In this document: one piece after another, positions 54,048 to 62,295 of the stretch
Numbering within the stretch: position 1 is the first letter of the stretch
Layout: the number at the start of each line of letters is the position of its first letter
NCBI RefSeq assembly: GCF_022761125.1
Contig: NZ_JAKWJR010000006.1
Coordinates: forward strand, 248,001-312,000
DNA length: 64,000 nucleotides
From: Nocardioides sp. SR21
GTDB lineage: Bacteria; Actinomycetota; Actinomycetes; Propionibacteriales; Nocardioidaceae
Reading direction: 5' to 3'
Position numbers and translations under genes: made by a program
The notes under the pieces: model-generated
Database searches by the model: none
Seen by the model: the letters and a program-made list of their open reading frames with translations, nothing else
Told to the model about the DNA's origin: nothing

Positions 54048-55250
54048 ATGGCACTCCGCATCGTGTCCGGCCGGCCGGACCCGGCGCTGCTCGGGCTGCC
54101 GTGGCACCTGCCACTGGAGGAGTGGACCGAGCACGTCGTCCCGCTCCCCCGCGGTCTCTCGAGGCACGTGGTGCGGATCGTGCGGCCGGGCACCAACACC
54201 TACGCGGTCAAGGAGACCGTCGAGGAGATCGCGTTCCGCGAGCACCGGATGCTCCGCGACCTGCAGCGGATCGGTCTGCCCGCGGTGCTGCCGCAGGGCG
54301 TGGTCACCGGCCGCGTCGACGCGAACGGCGAACCACTGCCCGCCGCCCTGCTGACCCAGCACCTGCAGTTCTCGCTGCCGTACCGCAGCCTGTTCTCCCA
54401 CGGGCTGACGGCGGAGAACGTGCCGTCGCTGGTCGACGCGATGGTGGTGCTGCTGGTCCGGCTGCACCTCGCCGACTTCTACTGGGGCGACGTGTCGCTG
54501 TCGAACGTGCTGTTCCGGCGCAGTGCCGGCGGGTTCGCGGCGTACCTCGTCGACGCCGAGACCGGTGAGCTCAAGCCGAGCCTCTCCAACCAGCTGCGCG
54601 AGCACGACCTGACCATCGCCACCGAGAACGTGTTCGCCGAGCTGCTCGACCTCCAGGCCAGCCAGTCACTGGACTACGAGGTGCAGGCGCACGAGATCGT
54701 CGAGCTCCTCCGCGAGCGCTACGACGCGCTGTGGAACGAGCTGACCGCCGCCGAGGAGTTCTCGACCGCGGAGATGTGGCGCATCGAGAAGCGCGTGGAG
54801 CGGCTCAACGACTTGGGTTTCGACGTCGACGAGCTCGACATCGTCACCGACTGGGACGGCGACCAGGTGCGGATCCAACCCAAGGTCGTCGAGCTCGGCC
54901 ACCACCGCCGCGAGCTGCAGGCGCTGACCGGCCTCGATGTCGAGGACGCCCAGGCCCGGCGGATGCTCAACGACATCGCGTCGTTCTCGGCGTACTGGGA
55001 CCTCGGCCGCGAGGACCGCTCCCTGGTCGCCGCGAAGTGGCTCACCCAGACCTACGAGCCGGTGCTCGCGATGATCCCGACGGACCGCAAGCTCGAGCCG
55101 GCCGAGATCTTCCACGAGATCCTCGAGCACCGGTGGTACCTCTCCGAGAACGCCGGCCACGAGGTCGACTTCCTCGAGGCGGCGCGCAGCTACATGGACA
55201 CCGTGCTTCCGGCGAAGCCCGACGAGAAGGTCGCCACCGAGGACGACTAG
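54048..55250 (+). CDS. DUF4032-domain protein (kinase-like fold)
   Basis: 400 residues, cytoplasmic. The N-terminal ~200 residues resemble atypical kinase/LPS-kinase folds (YAVKETVEEIAFREHRMLRD with an invariant-Lys-like position; VRLHLADFYWGDVSLSNVLF resembling the HGD-x(4)-N catalytic loop; YLVDAETGEL in the DFG-like place). The C-terminal ~190 residues are the DUF4032 domain (EIVELLRERYDALWNELTAA; HHRRELQALTGLDVEDAQAR; EIFHEILEHRWYLSENAGHE). Enzymatic activity is inferred only. It lies in the soxR-GH13 operon and its TAG shares the tetramer CTAG with the convergent membrane-protein gene. Confidence 0.82.
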   Translation: MALRIVSGRPDPALLGLPWHLPLEEWTEHVVPLPRGLSRHVVRIVRPGTNTYAVKETVEEIAFREHRMLRDLQRIGLPAVLPQGVVTGRVDANGEPLPAALLTQHLQFSLPYRSLFSHGLTAENVPSLVDAMVVLLVRLHLADFYWGDVSLSNVLFRRSAGGFAAYLVDAETGELKPSLSNQLREHDLTIATENVFAELLDLQASQSLDYEVQAHEIVELLRERYDALWNELTAAEEFSTAEMWRIEKRVERLNDLGFDVDELDIVTDWDGDQVRIQPKVVELGHHRRELQALTGLDVEDAQARRMLNDIASFSAYWDLGREDRSLVAAKWLTQTYEPVLAMIPTDRKLEPAEIFHEILEHRWYLSENAGHEVDFLEAARSYMDTVLPAKPDEKVATEDD

Positions 55251-55795
55251 GGCCTGCACACCCGGCAGGTGGTGAGCGCGCCGTTGTTCTCGCCGACCGG
55301 GTGCAGGTCGGTGCGGTGTGCGATCAGCGCGCAGTCGCGGCGGTGGATAGTGGTGCCGTCGCCGGCGGTCACCGGCAGCGCCGAGACGTCCACGCCGTCG
55401 TCGCGGGTGGCCGCGGCTCGCGACGTGACGTCCGCGAGCACGAGCAGCGTGTCCGCGAGCCGGCGCGAGGACTCCTTGCCGTCGGCCGCGATCCGCGCCA
55501 GCCAGGCACCGAAGTACAGGAAGCCGCCGGTGAACGTCAGGCCCAGCCCGAGCAGGCCGCCGGACACGAGGTAGGACAGCTGGTCGTACTGGTACGGCGT
55601 GTTCGCGGCGCCGTACCAGCCCAGCACGATGACCACGAGCCCGAGCGGCAGCAGGATCGCGCCGGCCCAGAACAGCACCAGCTGGAGGAGCTGGTAGTGG
55701 TTGTCCTTCAACGGCGCGGCACCGGAGGTGCTGCCCCGGCTCCCGGCCTTCGGGAGTCCGACCGTGAGCTGGTCGTTGGTCGTCATCGCGGTCAT
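55247..55795 (-). CDS. Two-helix membrane protein at the end of the Liv operon, unrecognised
   Basis: 182 residues. Cytoplasmic N-terminal ~35 residues, two hydrophobic helices (about 37-62, LVLFWAGAILLPLGLVVIVL, and about 76-98, LVSGGLLGLGLTFTGGFLYF), then a soluble C-terminal part of ~80 residues rich in Ala/Asp and ending in CRVCRP. A CALIAHR...CRVCRP Cys pattern (three Cys plus His) could bind zinc. The gene starts 2 bp after the stop of the secreted-protein gene, so it belongs to the ABC-transporter operon. No known family. It could be a membrane partner of that anchored protein. Confidence 0.6.
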   Translation of the reverse strand: MTAMTTNDQLTVGLPKAGSRGSTSGAAPLKDNHYQLLQLVLFWAGAILLPLGLVVIVLGWYGAANTPYQYDQLSYLVSGGLLGLGLTFTGGFLYFGAWLARIAADGKESSRRLADTLLVLADVTSRAAATRDDGVDVSALPVTAGDGTTIHRRDCALIAHRTDLHPVGENNGALTTCRVCRP

Positions 55796-55797
55796 CG

Positions 55798-57354
55798 TCA
55801 GGCCTTTCTGAGATCGGGGAGGCCGCTGTCGAGGCCGTGGGAACAGGAGCCGGCACCACCGAGGGCGAGAACGCCGGCCTTGCGCAACCAGGTGCCGCCG
55901 ACGGCGGCGAGAGCGATGCCGGCGACCAGGATCGCGGCCGGGATCGAGTACAGCGGGGGCAGGCCGGAGCCGGTCAGCTCGGCCGGGGGCAGGTCACCGG
56001 CGGCCGCGGCAGGGGCGTCGCCGGCCGCAGCCGCGGGTGCGCCGGCCGCAGGAGCGGTGCCGGACGACGCCACGCCGCCGGAACCGCCCGCACCACCGCC
56101 GGCATCCGTGCCACCGGGGTCGTTGTCAGGCACCTCGGTCGGGATCTCGATCCCCTGCACGGTGTCGACCTGGGTGCTCGCGACCCCCAGCGTGACCACG
56201 ACGCGCGGCGCCAGGCCGGTGAGCGCCTGCAGCGTGCTCTTCAGCTCCGGCGGGTCGTTGGGCAGCGCACCGATGATGTCGTCGAGTGGCAGGGCGTCGA
56301 GCTGCTTGCGCAGCACCGAGGTGTCGATGTCGAGGACGAGCCCGGAGACGTCGTACGCCGCCTGGTCGCCCTTCACCTTCCGCACCGGCTCGACGAGCTC
56401 GATCCTCACGCCGAGCTGGGCGAGCGCGTCGGTCAGCTGGGGCGGCAGCGGCGGGACCTCGCCGGCCTGCCCGGCGGCGACGAAGCCGTCGGGGCCGAAC
56501 GAGAACTCCTGGCCGGCGATCGTGACGCCGCCGAGCACGGTCCGGCCGGACGTCGTGCCCTTCGTGCCGTTGCTGGTGCTGGTGCTCGTCGAGACGAGCC
56601 CCTCGAGGGTGACGATGCCGCCGAGGAGCGACACGTCGCCGAGCGCGGACCGGGCCGTGGTGACCACCCTGCCGTCGGAGACGACGTTCTGGCTGGACGA
56701 CGTGTAGCCCTCGAGGTCGACGAGCCCGGCGAGCTCGGGCGGCAGGCCGGGCGTGCCGCCGGGTGCCGGCTCCTCGTCGGGCTCCTCCGCGGCGGTCGTG
56801 AGCCCGCCGGTGATCGCCTGGCCGAACTGCTCGAGCGGGTTCGGGGCCTCCTCGGCCTCCTCGTCGCCGCTCTCGGTGCCGTCACCGACCTGGCCGTCGG
56901 GGGAGAAGCCCGCCTGCGCGACGGTCTTCGTCGCGGTCGCGCTGGTCCGCATCACCATGCCGGGGAACGGCTCGTCGGCCTGCCTCTCCTCACCGGAGGG
57001 CTGTCCGGAGTTCACCTGCACCGGGTAGCCGTTCTCGCCCAGCTGCGGGGGCAGGCCGAGCTGCTCGACGAACGTCTTCATGCCCTCGCCGACCGGGTCG
57101 CCGGGCCACAGCCAGCTGGCGCGACCCAGCGAGCTGCCGGAGTCGGCTTCGACCGTGGTGTAGCCGAGCTCGACCTCCAGCTGCGGGTTCGCCGGGATCG
57201 GGATGGTCGGCTCGTAGATCTCGATCTTCACCGGCGCCGCGACGGCGACCGCGCGGTAGCCGCTGAACGCCGGATCCTCGCTGGCGCCTGCCGACACCGG
57301 CAGCGCGGCGCCGACGAGGGCGGCGGCCGCGAGCGGGAACAGGATCTTCTTCAT
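55798..57354 (-). CDS. Membrane-anchored extracellular protein of the Liv operon, unrecognised
   Basis: 518 residues. Signal peptide (MKKILFPLAAAALVGAALPV, cleavage after SAGA near residue 24), then about 370 residues of beta-rich extracellular sequence (LGYTTVEADSGSSLGRASWL; STSTSTSNGTKGTTSGRTVL; LGGVTIAGQEFSFGPDGFVA; VTLGVASTQVDTVQGIEIPT), a Gly/Ala/Pro-rich linker, one C-terminal transmembrane helix (about 470-490, IPAAILVAGIALAAVGGTWL) and a short basic tail. It is a type I membrane protein displayed outside. Its start overlaps the LivF stop (ATGA), tying it to the transporter. It may capture or process the transported ligand; function unknown. Confidence 0.65.
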   Translation of the reverse strand: MKKILFPLAAAALVGAALPVSAGASEDPAFSGYRAVAVAAPVKIEIYEPTIPIPANPQLEVELGYTTVEADSGSSLGRASWLWPGDPVGEGMKTFVEQLGLPPQLGENGYPVQVNSGQPSGEERQADEPFPGMVMRTSATATKTVAQAGFSPDGQVGDGTESGDEEAEEAPNPLEQFGQAITGGLTTAAEEPDEEPAPGGTPGLPPELAGLVDLEGYTSSSQNVVSDGRVVTTARSALGDVSLLGGIVTLEGLVSTSTSTSNGTKGTTSGRTVLGGVTIAGQEFSFGPDGFVAAGQAGEVPPLPPQLTDALAQLGVRIELVEPVRKVKGDQAAYDVSGLVLDIDTSVLRKQLDALPLDDIIGALPNDPPELKSTLQALTGLAPRVVVTLGVASTQVDTVQGIEIPTEVPDNDPGGTDAGGGAGGSGGVASSGTAPAAGAPAAAAGDAPAAAAGDLPPAELTGSGLPPLYSIPAAILVAGIALAAVGGTWLRKAGVLALGGAGSCSHGLDSGLPDLRKA

Positions 57355-58061
57355 GCTGCGCCTCCGAGGATGACGTCGGACATCGTGTCCATGATTTCGG
57401 CGGGCTCACCGGTGGCGACGATCCGGCCGCCGGTCATCACCGCCGCGTAGTCGGACACCCGCAGGGCGGTGCGGGCGAACTGCTCGATGCACAGGATCGA
57501 GACGCCGCTCCGGGCGATCTGGGCGACGGTCTCGTAGAGCTCGTCGACGATCAGCGGCGCCAGGCCCATCGACAGCTCGTCGAGCAGCAGCAGCGCCGGG
57601 TCGGACGCCAGCGCCCGCGACATCGCGAGCATCTGCTGCTCACCGCCGGACATCGTCCCCGCGAGCTGGTGGCGCCGATCGTGCAGCCGGGGGAAGTAGG
57701 AGTACGCCGTGTCGAGGACCGCCTCGGCCCGGACCCCGGCGTACGACATCAGCGTGAGGTTCTCCTCGACGGTGAGGTTCGGGAACACCGAGCGGCCCTC
57801 GGGCACCGTGCACAGCCCGAGCCGCGCGAGCTCCTCGGTCGAGGCGTCCTGCACGTGCACGCCGCCGAGGTGGATGTCGCCGGAGGTCTGCCTCTTCTGC
57901 CCGCTGATGACCTTCACCAGCGTGCTCTTGCCGCCGCCGTTCGGGCCGAGCAGTGCCATGACCGCGCCCTTGGGGACGGTCAGGTCGACGCCGCGCAGGA
58001 CCTCGATCCGGCCGTACGCCGCGTGCAGGTCGACGATCTCGAGGATGGGGACGCCCGTCAT
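57351..58061 (-). CDS. livF: Branched-chain-type ABC transporter ATP-binding protein LivF
   Basis: 236-residue cytoplasmic ATPase. Walker A LLGPNGGGKST near residues 37-47, signature TMSGGEQQMLAMSRALA near 136-152, Walker B LLLLDELSMGLAP, and the H-loop replaced by Gln in CIEQFART (normal for LivF). ATG 58061 overlaps the LivG stop and its own stop overlaps the next gene's start, so translation is coupled along the operon. It energises import by the LivHM permease. Confidence 0.94.
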   Translation of the reverse strand: MTGVPILEIVDLHAAYGRIEVLRGVDLTVPKGAVMALLGPNGGGKSTLVKVISGQKRQTSGDIHLGGVHVQDASTEELARLGLCTVPEGRSVFPNLTVEENLTLMSYAGVRAEAVLDTAYSYFPRLHDRRHQLAGTMSGGEQQMLAMSRALASDPALLLLDELSMGLAPLIVDELYETVAQIARSGVSILCIEQFARTALRVSDYAAVMTGGRIVATGEPAEIMDTMSDVILGGAA

Positions 58062-58825
58062 CGGACTGCCTCCAGCTCTTGGGTGAGGTCGGCGTCCGGG
58101 ACGTCGGAGTAGCCGAGGTAGGCCCTCTGCACGTTCGGGTCGGCGCGGATCAGGGCCGGCGGACCGGACGCGATCACCCGGCCGAAGTCGAGGACGTGCA
58201 GCTCGTCGCACACCGACATCACGAGGTCCATGTCGTGCTCGACCATCACGATGGCCCGCCCCTCGGCGGCGAGCGCCGCGAGCAGCTCGCCGAACGCCTG
58301 GGTCTCGGTCTCGTCGAGTCCGGACGAGGGCTCGTCGAGCAGCAGCAGCTGGGGCTGGCCGGCCAGGCAGCGCGCCAGCTCGAGCAGCCGGGCGACGCCG
58401 GTGGGGATCGAGTCGGCGCGCTCGTCGGCGTACGCCGCGATCCCGACCCGCTCGAGCAGCCCGTCGACGTCGGCGGACGCCGGGCGGACCAGGCCGGCCA
58501 GGCCGCGGTGGATGTCGCGGGCGACGCGCACGTTGTCGCGCACCGTCAGGGACCCGAACGCCTCCAGCCGCTGGAACGTGCGGCCCATGCCGCGACGCGA
58601 ACGGCGGTGGACCGGCAACCGGGTGATGGTGCGGCCGTCGAACCGGATCCTGCCCTCGTTGGGCTTCTGCAGCCCGGTGATCACGTTGAAGCAGGTGGTC
58701 TTGCCCGCACCGTTCGGCCCGATCAGGCCGGTGATGCGGCCCGCCTCGGCGGTGAACCCGGCGTGGTCGACGGCGGTCACGCCACCGAACCGGACGACGA
58801 CGTCCTCAACTTCGAGCAGCGACAT
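58058..58825 (-). CDS. livG: Branched-chain-type ABC transporter ATP-binding protein LivG
   Basis: 255-residue ATPase. Walker A GPNGAGKTT near residues 36-44, Walker B LLLLDEPSSGLD, H-loop in VMVEHDMDLVM. The signature region reads IPTGVARLLELARCLAG where LivG proteins usually have a LPYGxQRRLEIARAL-like sequence, a noticeable departure in the C-loop. The C-terminal PNVQRAYLG is typical of LivG. Its first 20 bases overlap the 3' end of the permease gene. It pairs with LivF in the transporter. Confidence 0.94.
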   Translation of the reverse strand: MSLLEVEDVVVRFGGVTAVDHAGFTAEAGRITGLIGPNGAGKTTCFNVITGLQKPNEGRIRFDGRTITRLPVHRRSRRGMGRTFQRLEAFGSLTVRDNVRVARDIHRGLAGLVRPASADVDGLLERVGIAAYADERADSIPTGVARLLELARCLAGQPQLLLLDEPSSGLDETETQAFGELLAALAAEGRAIVMVEHDMDLVMSVCDELHVLDFGRVIASGPPALIRADPNVQRAYLGYSDVPDADLTQELEAVR

Positions 58826-60761
58826 GAGCGCCCTCCTTGAGCGGGATGTTGGTGTCGCTGTCGTCCTCGGCCCGAGGGCGGGGCAGCGGCAGCACCGGGA
58901 CGGCGGCGCGGACCTTGTCGCCGAAGCGCGCCTCGAGCCGGCGGCCGAGGCCGAACAGCAGGTTCGCCAGGCCGTTCGGGTCGCGGCCCAGGGCGACCGC
59001 GCCGAACCCGAGGACGGCGAACACGAGACCCGCGAGCTCGGGCCGCGAGCTCTGCAGCACCGGGAGCAGCATCAGGCCGATGCCGCCGAGCGTCGCGCCG
59101 GTCACCGAGGTGACGCCGCAGACGACCGCGAGCAGCAGCAGCGGGAGGCTGTTGAAGAGCTGGAAGTCGGCGGCGCCGATGGTACCGCGCAGGCCGGCGA
59201 ACAGGCCGCCGGCGAGACCGGCCATGCCGGCGGAGAGACCGAACAGCGCGACGCGGAACCAGCGCATGTCGAGCCCGAGGGTGCCGCAGGCGGCCGGGCT
59301 GTCGCGCATCGCGATCAGCAGCCGGCCGAGGACGCCGCGCCGCAGCAGCAGCAGGGCGAGCGCCATCAGCACGAAGAAGACCGCCATCACCAGCACGTAG
59401 CCGCCGGTCGACGAGAACTCGTGGCCGAGCACCGTCAGTCGCTGGGCGCTCAGGGTGCCGTTGAAGCCGAACGCGAACTCGGCCTGGAACACCAGCTTGT
59501 CCATCAGCACGCCGAACGCGAGCGTCGAGAGGGCGAGGTACAGCCCGGTCAGCCGCAGCACCGGCAGCGCCACGAGCGCGCCCACCCCCGCCGCGATCAG
59601 GGCGGACATGAACAGCCCGTAGAGGTTGGGCTCGTCGAGCTTCGCGTACGCCAGCGCGCCGACGCCGGCGAAGGTGAACTGCGCGAGCGAGACGTGGCCG
59701 CCGTACCCCGTCAGGAGCACCAGCGAGAGCATCGCCATCGCGTACGTCGCCGCCGTGCCGACGAGCAGCAGGTCGGCGTCCGACATCGAGGCCGCCAGCA
59801 GCGCGACCAGGCCGAGCAGTCCCGCTCCCCACCCGACGGACTTGCGCATCGACGGCAGCGGCGCGGTGACGATGCCCTTGACCTGGCCGATCCGCAGCTG
59901 GGCCTGGGGCATCGCGATGATCACGACGAACAGGAAGAGCGCCGGGACGACCGCGCGCAGGCCGGCGAGGCTGCCTTCGCTCGGGAGGTAGGCGACCGCG
60001 AACGACTGCAGCACGCCGAGGCCCATCGCGCCGACGAACGTCAGCGGCAGGCTCTTGAGCCGGCCGAACATCGCCGCGGCGTACGCGTTGATCACGAGCA
60101 GCGTCAGGTCGAAGTAGGACAGCCCGACCACCGGGCTGAGCAGGATGCCGGCCAGGGCGGCGAGCGAGATCCCGATCGCCCAGGACAGCGAGGCGACCCG
60201 GTCGGGCTTGCCGCCGAAGAGCTGCAGCAGCACCGGGTTGTCCACCGACGCCCGCATCGCGGTGCCGACGCGGGTGCGGTTGAGCAGCGCGTAGAGCATG
60301 GCGGCGACGACCGCAGAGAGGACGATCGTGATGATCTGGTGCGCGGTGACGTAGGTGTCGCCGATCTGGAGGCCCTTGTCCGGCAGGAACGGCGGCACCG
60401 TGCGCGGCTCGGGCGGCCAGATGTACTGCGCCAACCCGATCAGGCCGACGAACAGCCCGACGGTGACGACCAGCGAGACGCTGACCGGCCCCTCTCCGAG
60501 GCCCCGGGTGACGAACCGCTGCACCAGCCACCCGGTGCCGGGAGCGACCACGCCGAGCACCAGGAACAGCGCCAGCCAGGTGGGCATCCCCTGCCGCTGG
60601 CTGAAGTCCCAGAACGTGAAGGCCATGACCATGCCGAACGCGCCGTGGGCGATGTTGAAGACCCGGGTCGTCGTGTAGGTCAGCACCAGGCCGCTCGCCG
60701 CGATGGCGTACGCCGCTCCGGTGAAGAGGCCGAGGATGGTGAACGAGATGATCGTGGACAT
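58806..60761 (-). CDS. Fused LivH-LivM branched-chain-type ABC permease
   Basis: 651 residues with two permease modules in one chain. The LivH-like half spans about 1-295 (GAAYAIAASGLVLTYTTTRV; FNIAHGAFGMVMAF; VNAYAAAMFGRLKSLPLTFV). The LivM-like half spans about 310-620 (LLTGYGGHVSLAQFTFAGVG; RLTGLYLALSTLAFGVLMDK; AMRDSPAACGTLGLDMRWFR). These are normally separate proteins; fusion occurs in some actinobacteria. The C-terminal ~35 residues are a charged cytoplasmic tail. The 3' end overlaps livG by 20 bp. It forms the channel for the ligand delivered by the two lipoprotein binders. Confidence 0.93.
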   Translation of the reverse strand: MSTIISFTILGLFTGAAYAIAASGLVLTYTTTRVFNIAHGAFGMVMAFTFWDFSQRQGMPTWLALFLVLGVVAPGTGWLVQRFVTRGLGEGPVSVSLVVTVGLFVGLIGLAQYIWPPEPRTVPPFLPDKGLQIGDTYVTAHQIITIVLSAVVAAMLYALLNRTRVGTAMRASVDNPVLLQLFGGKPDRVASLSWAIGISLAALAGILLSPVVGLSYFDLTLLVINAYAAAMFGRLKSLPLTFVGAMGLGVLQSFAVAYLPSEGSLAGLRAVVPALFLFVVIIAMPQAQLRIGQVKGIVTAPLPSMRKSVGWGAGLLGLVALLAASMSDADLLLVGTAATYAMAMLSLVLLTGYGGHVSLAQFTFAGVGALAYAKLDEPNLYGLFMSALIAAGVGALVALPVLRLTGLYLALSTLAFGVLMDKLVFQAEFAFGFNGTLSAQRLTVLGHEFSSTGGYVLVMAVFFVLMALALLLLRRGVLGRLLIAMRDSPAACGTLGLDMRWFRVALFGLSAGMAGLAGGLFAGLRGTIGAADFQLFNSLPLLLLAVVCGVTSVTGATLGGIGLMLLPVLQSSRPELAGLVFAVLGFGAVALGRDPNGLANLLFGLGRRLEARFGDKVRAAVPVLPLPRPRAEDDSDTNIPLKEGAHVAARS

Positions 60762-60765
60762 GGGG

Positions 60766-62205
60766 TCACTCGCCGTTCAGGAGCGGGCCGCAGGCGAAGC
60801 CGCCGGGTGAGACCTGGCGCCACTTGCCGTCGTTGAGCTGGAGGACGGAGCCGCAGTTCGACGTGACCTTCGAGCCGACCTGCTGGGGAACGTGGAGACC
60901 GTTGCCGGTCCAGCCCTTGACGTTCTTGAGCGCGGCCACGAGCGAGGCGCGGCTGAGCTTTCCGCCGAGCTGGACCGCCTGCTCGACGAAGAGCCTCGCC
61001 GCGGACCAGGCGTAGAGCCCGAAGTAGTTCGGCGTCGCGCCGGGCTTCACCTGCTCGAGCCAGGACCGGTAGAGCTGCATCTCCTTGACGGAATAGTCGT
61101 CGAACAGCCTCGTCGTCGACCAGGCGTAGACGCCGTTGCCGTTGTCGCCGGCCTGCTCGACGAAGTTCTGGTCGTAGATCGTGGAGTCCTGGACGAACGC
61201 CTCGGGCTCGAAACCCTGCTGCTGCATGGCGTCCAGCAGCTTCACGGTGTTCTGGTACGGACCCGTGTAGGTCACCAGCTCGATGCCCTTCGACTTCATC
61301 TCCTGGACGTACGGCGCGTAGTTGAACTCCGATACGTCGATGCCCTTGAAGTAGTCGACCTTCCAGCCGGCCCGGTTGTAGGCATTGCGGAAGTTCGCGG
61401 CGTTGACCGCAGCCGCGCCCGCGTTGATGTAGACGACCGCGGCGTGCTGGGTGGCGTCCTTGTACTTCGAGAGGAAGTAGCGCGGCATCGAGCCGTTCAC
61501 GACGCCGGGGTCGACGGCCTGGGCCGCGAAGCAGGTCGCGCAGTCGCGCCGCTCCGGCGTGGTCGTGGTCGAGCGGATGTCCGGGAGACCGCAGTCCTGC
61601 GCCGGCCCCGCGCCGCCGGAGTCGAAGGCCGACATCGAGCCGACCGCGGCGAACGCCTCGTCACAGGCCTTCGTGTAGGCCTGCTGGTCGGCGCCGGCGT
61701 CGGCGCGGCTGTCGAGGAGCTGCACGTCGAGCTTGCGGCCGCAGATGTCGTTGGTGGCGTTGAAGTACGCCGCGTACGCACGCGTCGCCTCCTGCGCGGA
61801 CTCGAAGATGCCGGGCACGGGGCCGGAGATGTCGGAGACGTTGGCGATCGTGATCGTCTGGTCGGTGATGCCGGTCTGGTTCTTGAAGCCGTCGCAGCTG
61901 CCGGCCTTGCCGGCACCGGCGGCCGCGTTGGCGCCGGTGCCCTCGGTCGCGGAGCCACCGGCGGTGCCCCCGGACCCGCCGGTCGAGCCCGTGCTCCCGC
62001 CCGCGCCGCCCGTCGTACCCGCGGTGCCGCCGTCGGCCGTGAGACCCGAACCGCCGTCGACGCCGCCGGCCGTGGTCCCGTCGGCCCCGCCGACCGTGGT
62101 GCCGTTGACCGCGGCGACCGTGTCGGGGTCGAGCTGCGAGCCGCAGCCGGCCAGCGCGCACGCCACCGCGACGGCGGCGACGGTGAGCAGTCGGACCCTA
62201 CGCAT
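60766..62205 (-). CDS. Liv-type ABC transporter substrate-binding lipoprotein (copy 1)
   Basis: 479 residues. MRRVRLLTVAAVAVACALAG is a lipoprotein signal with lipobox LAGC (Cys21). A Gly/Thr-rich low-complexity spacer (about residues 30-95) precedes the type I periplasmic-binding fold (DQTITIANVSDISGPVPGIF; FNATNDICGRKLDVQLLDSR; SEFNYAPYVQEMKSKGIELV). Several conserved Cys pairs (DICGR, QDCGLPD, RDCATCF) suggest disulfides. ATG 62205 has GGAGGG upstream. It captures the ligand outside and passes it to LivHM. It is a clear paralogue of the next gene; the ligand is unknown and need not be an amino acid. Confidence 0.9.
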   Translation of the reverse strand: MRRVRLLTVAAVAVACALAGCGSQLDPDTVAAVNGTTVGGADGTTAGGVDGGSGLTADGGTAGTTGGAGGSTGSTGGSGGTAGGSATEGTGANAAAGAGKAGSCDGFKNQTGITDQTITIANVSDISGPVPGIFESAQEATRAYAAYFNATNDICGRKLDVQLLDSRADAGADQQAYTKACDEAFAAVGSMSAFDSGGAGPAQDCGLPDIRSTTTTPERRDCATCFAAQAVDPGVVNGSMPRYFLSKYKDATQHAAVVYINAGAAAVNAANFRNAYNRAGWKVDYFKGIDVSEFNYAPYVQEMKSKGIELVTYTGPYQNTVKLLDAMQQQGFEPEAFVQDSTIYDQNFVEQAGDNGNGVYAWSTTRLFDDYSVKEMQLYRSWLEQVKPGATPNYFGLYAWSAARLFVEQAVQLGGKLSRASLVAALKNVKGWTGNGLHVPQQVGSKVTSNCGSVLQLNDGKWRQVSPGGFACGPLLNGE

Positions 62206-62295
62206 GGATCCCTCCCTGGAGACCGAACGTGACGCCCGTCTCAACGAGGTCTCCACGCGAAGGTGACGGCGCCGGTCTGGACATGTCGCTGCCCA

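Noticed and set aside
51927..54605. An 892-codon minus-strand frame opposite soxR, GH13 and the DUF4032 gene
   Set aside because: It is antisense to genes with intact catalytic or cluster motifs.
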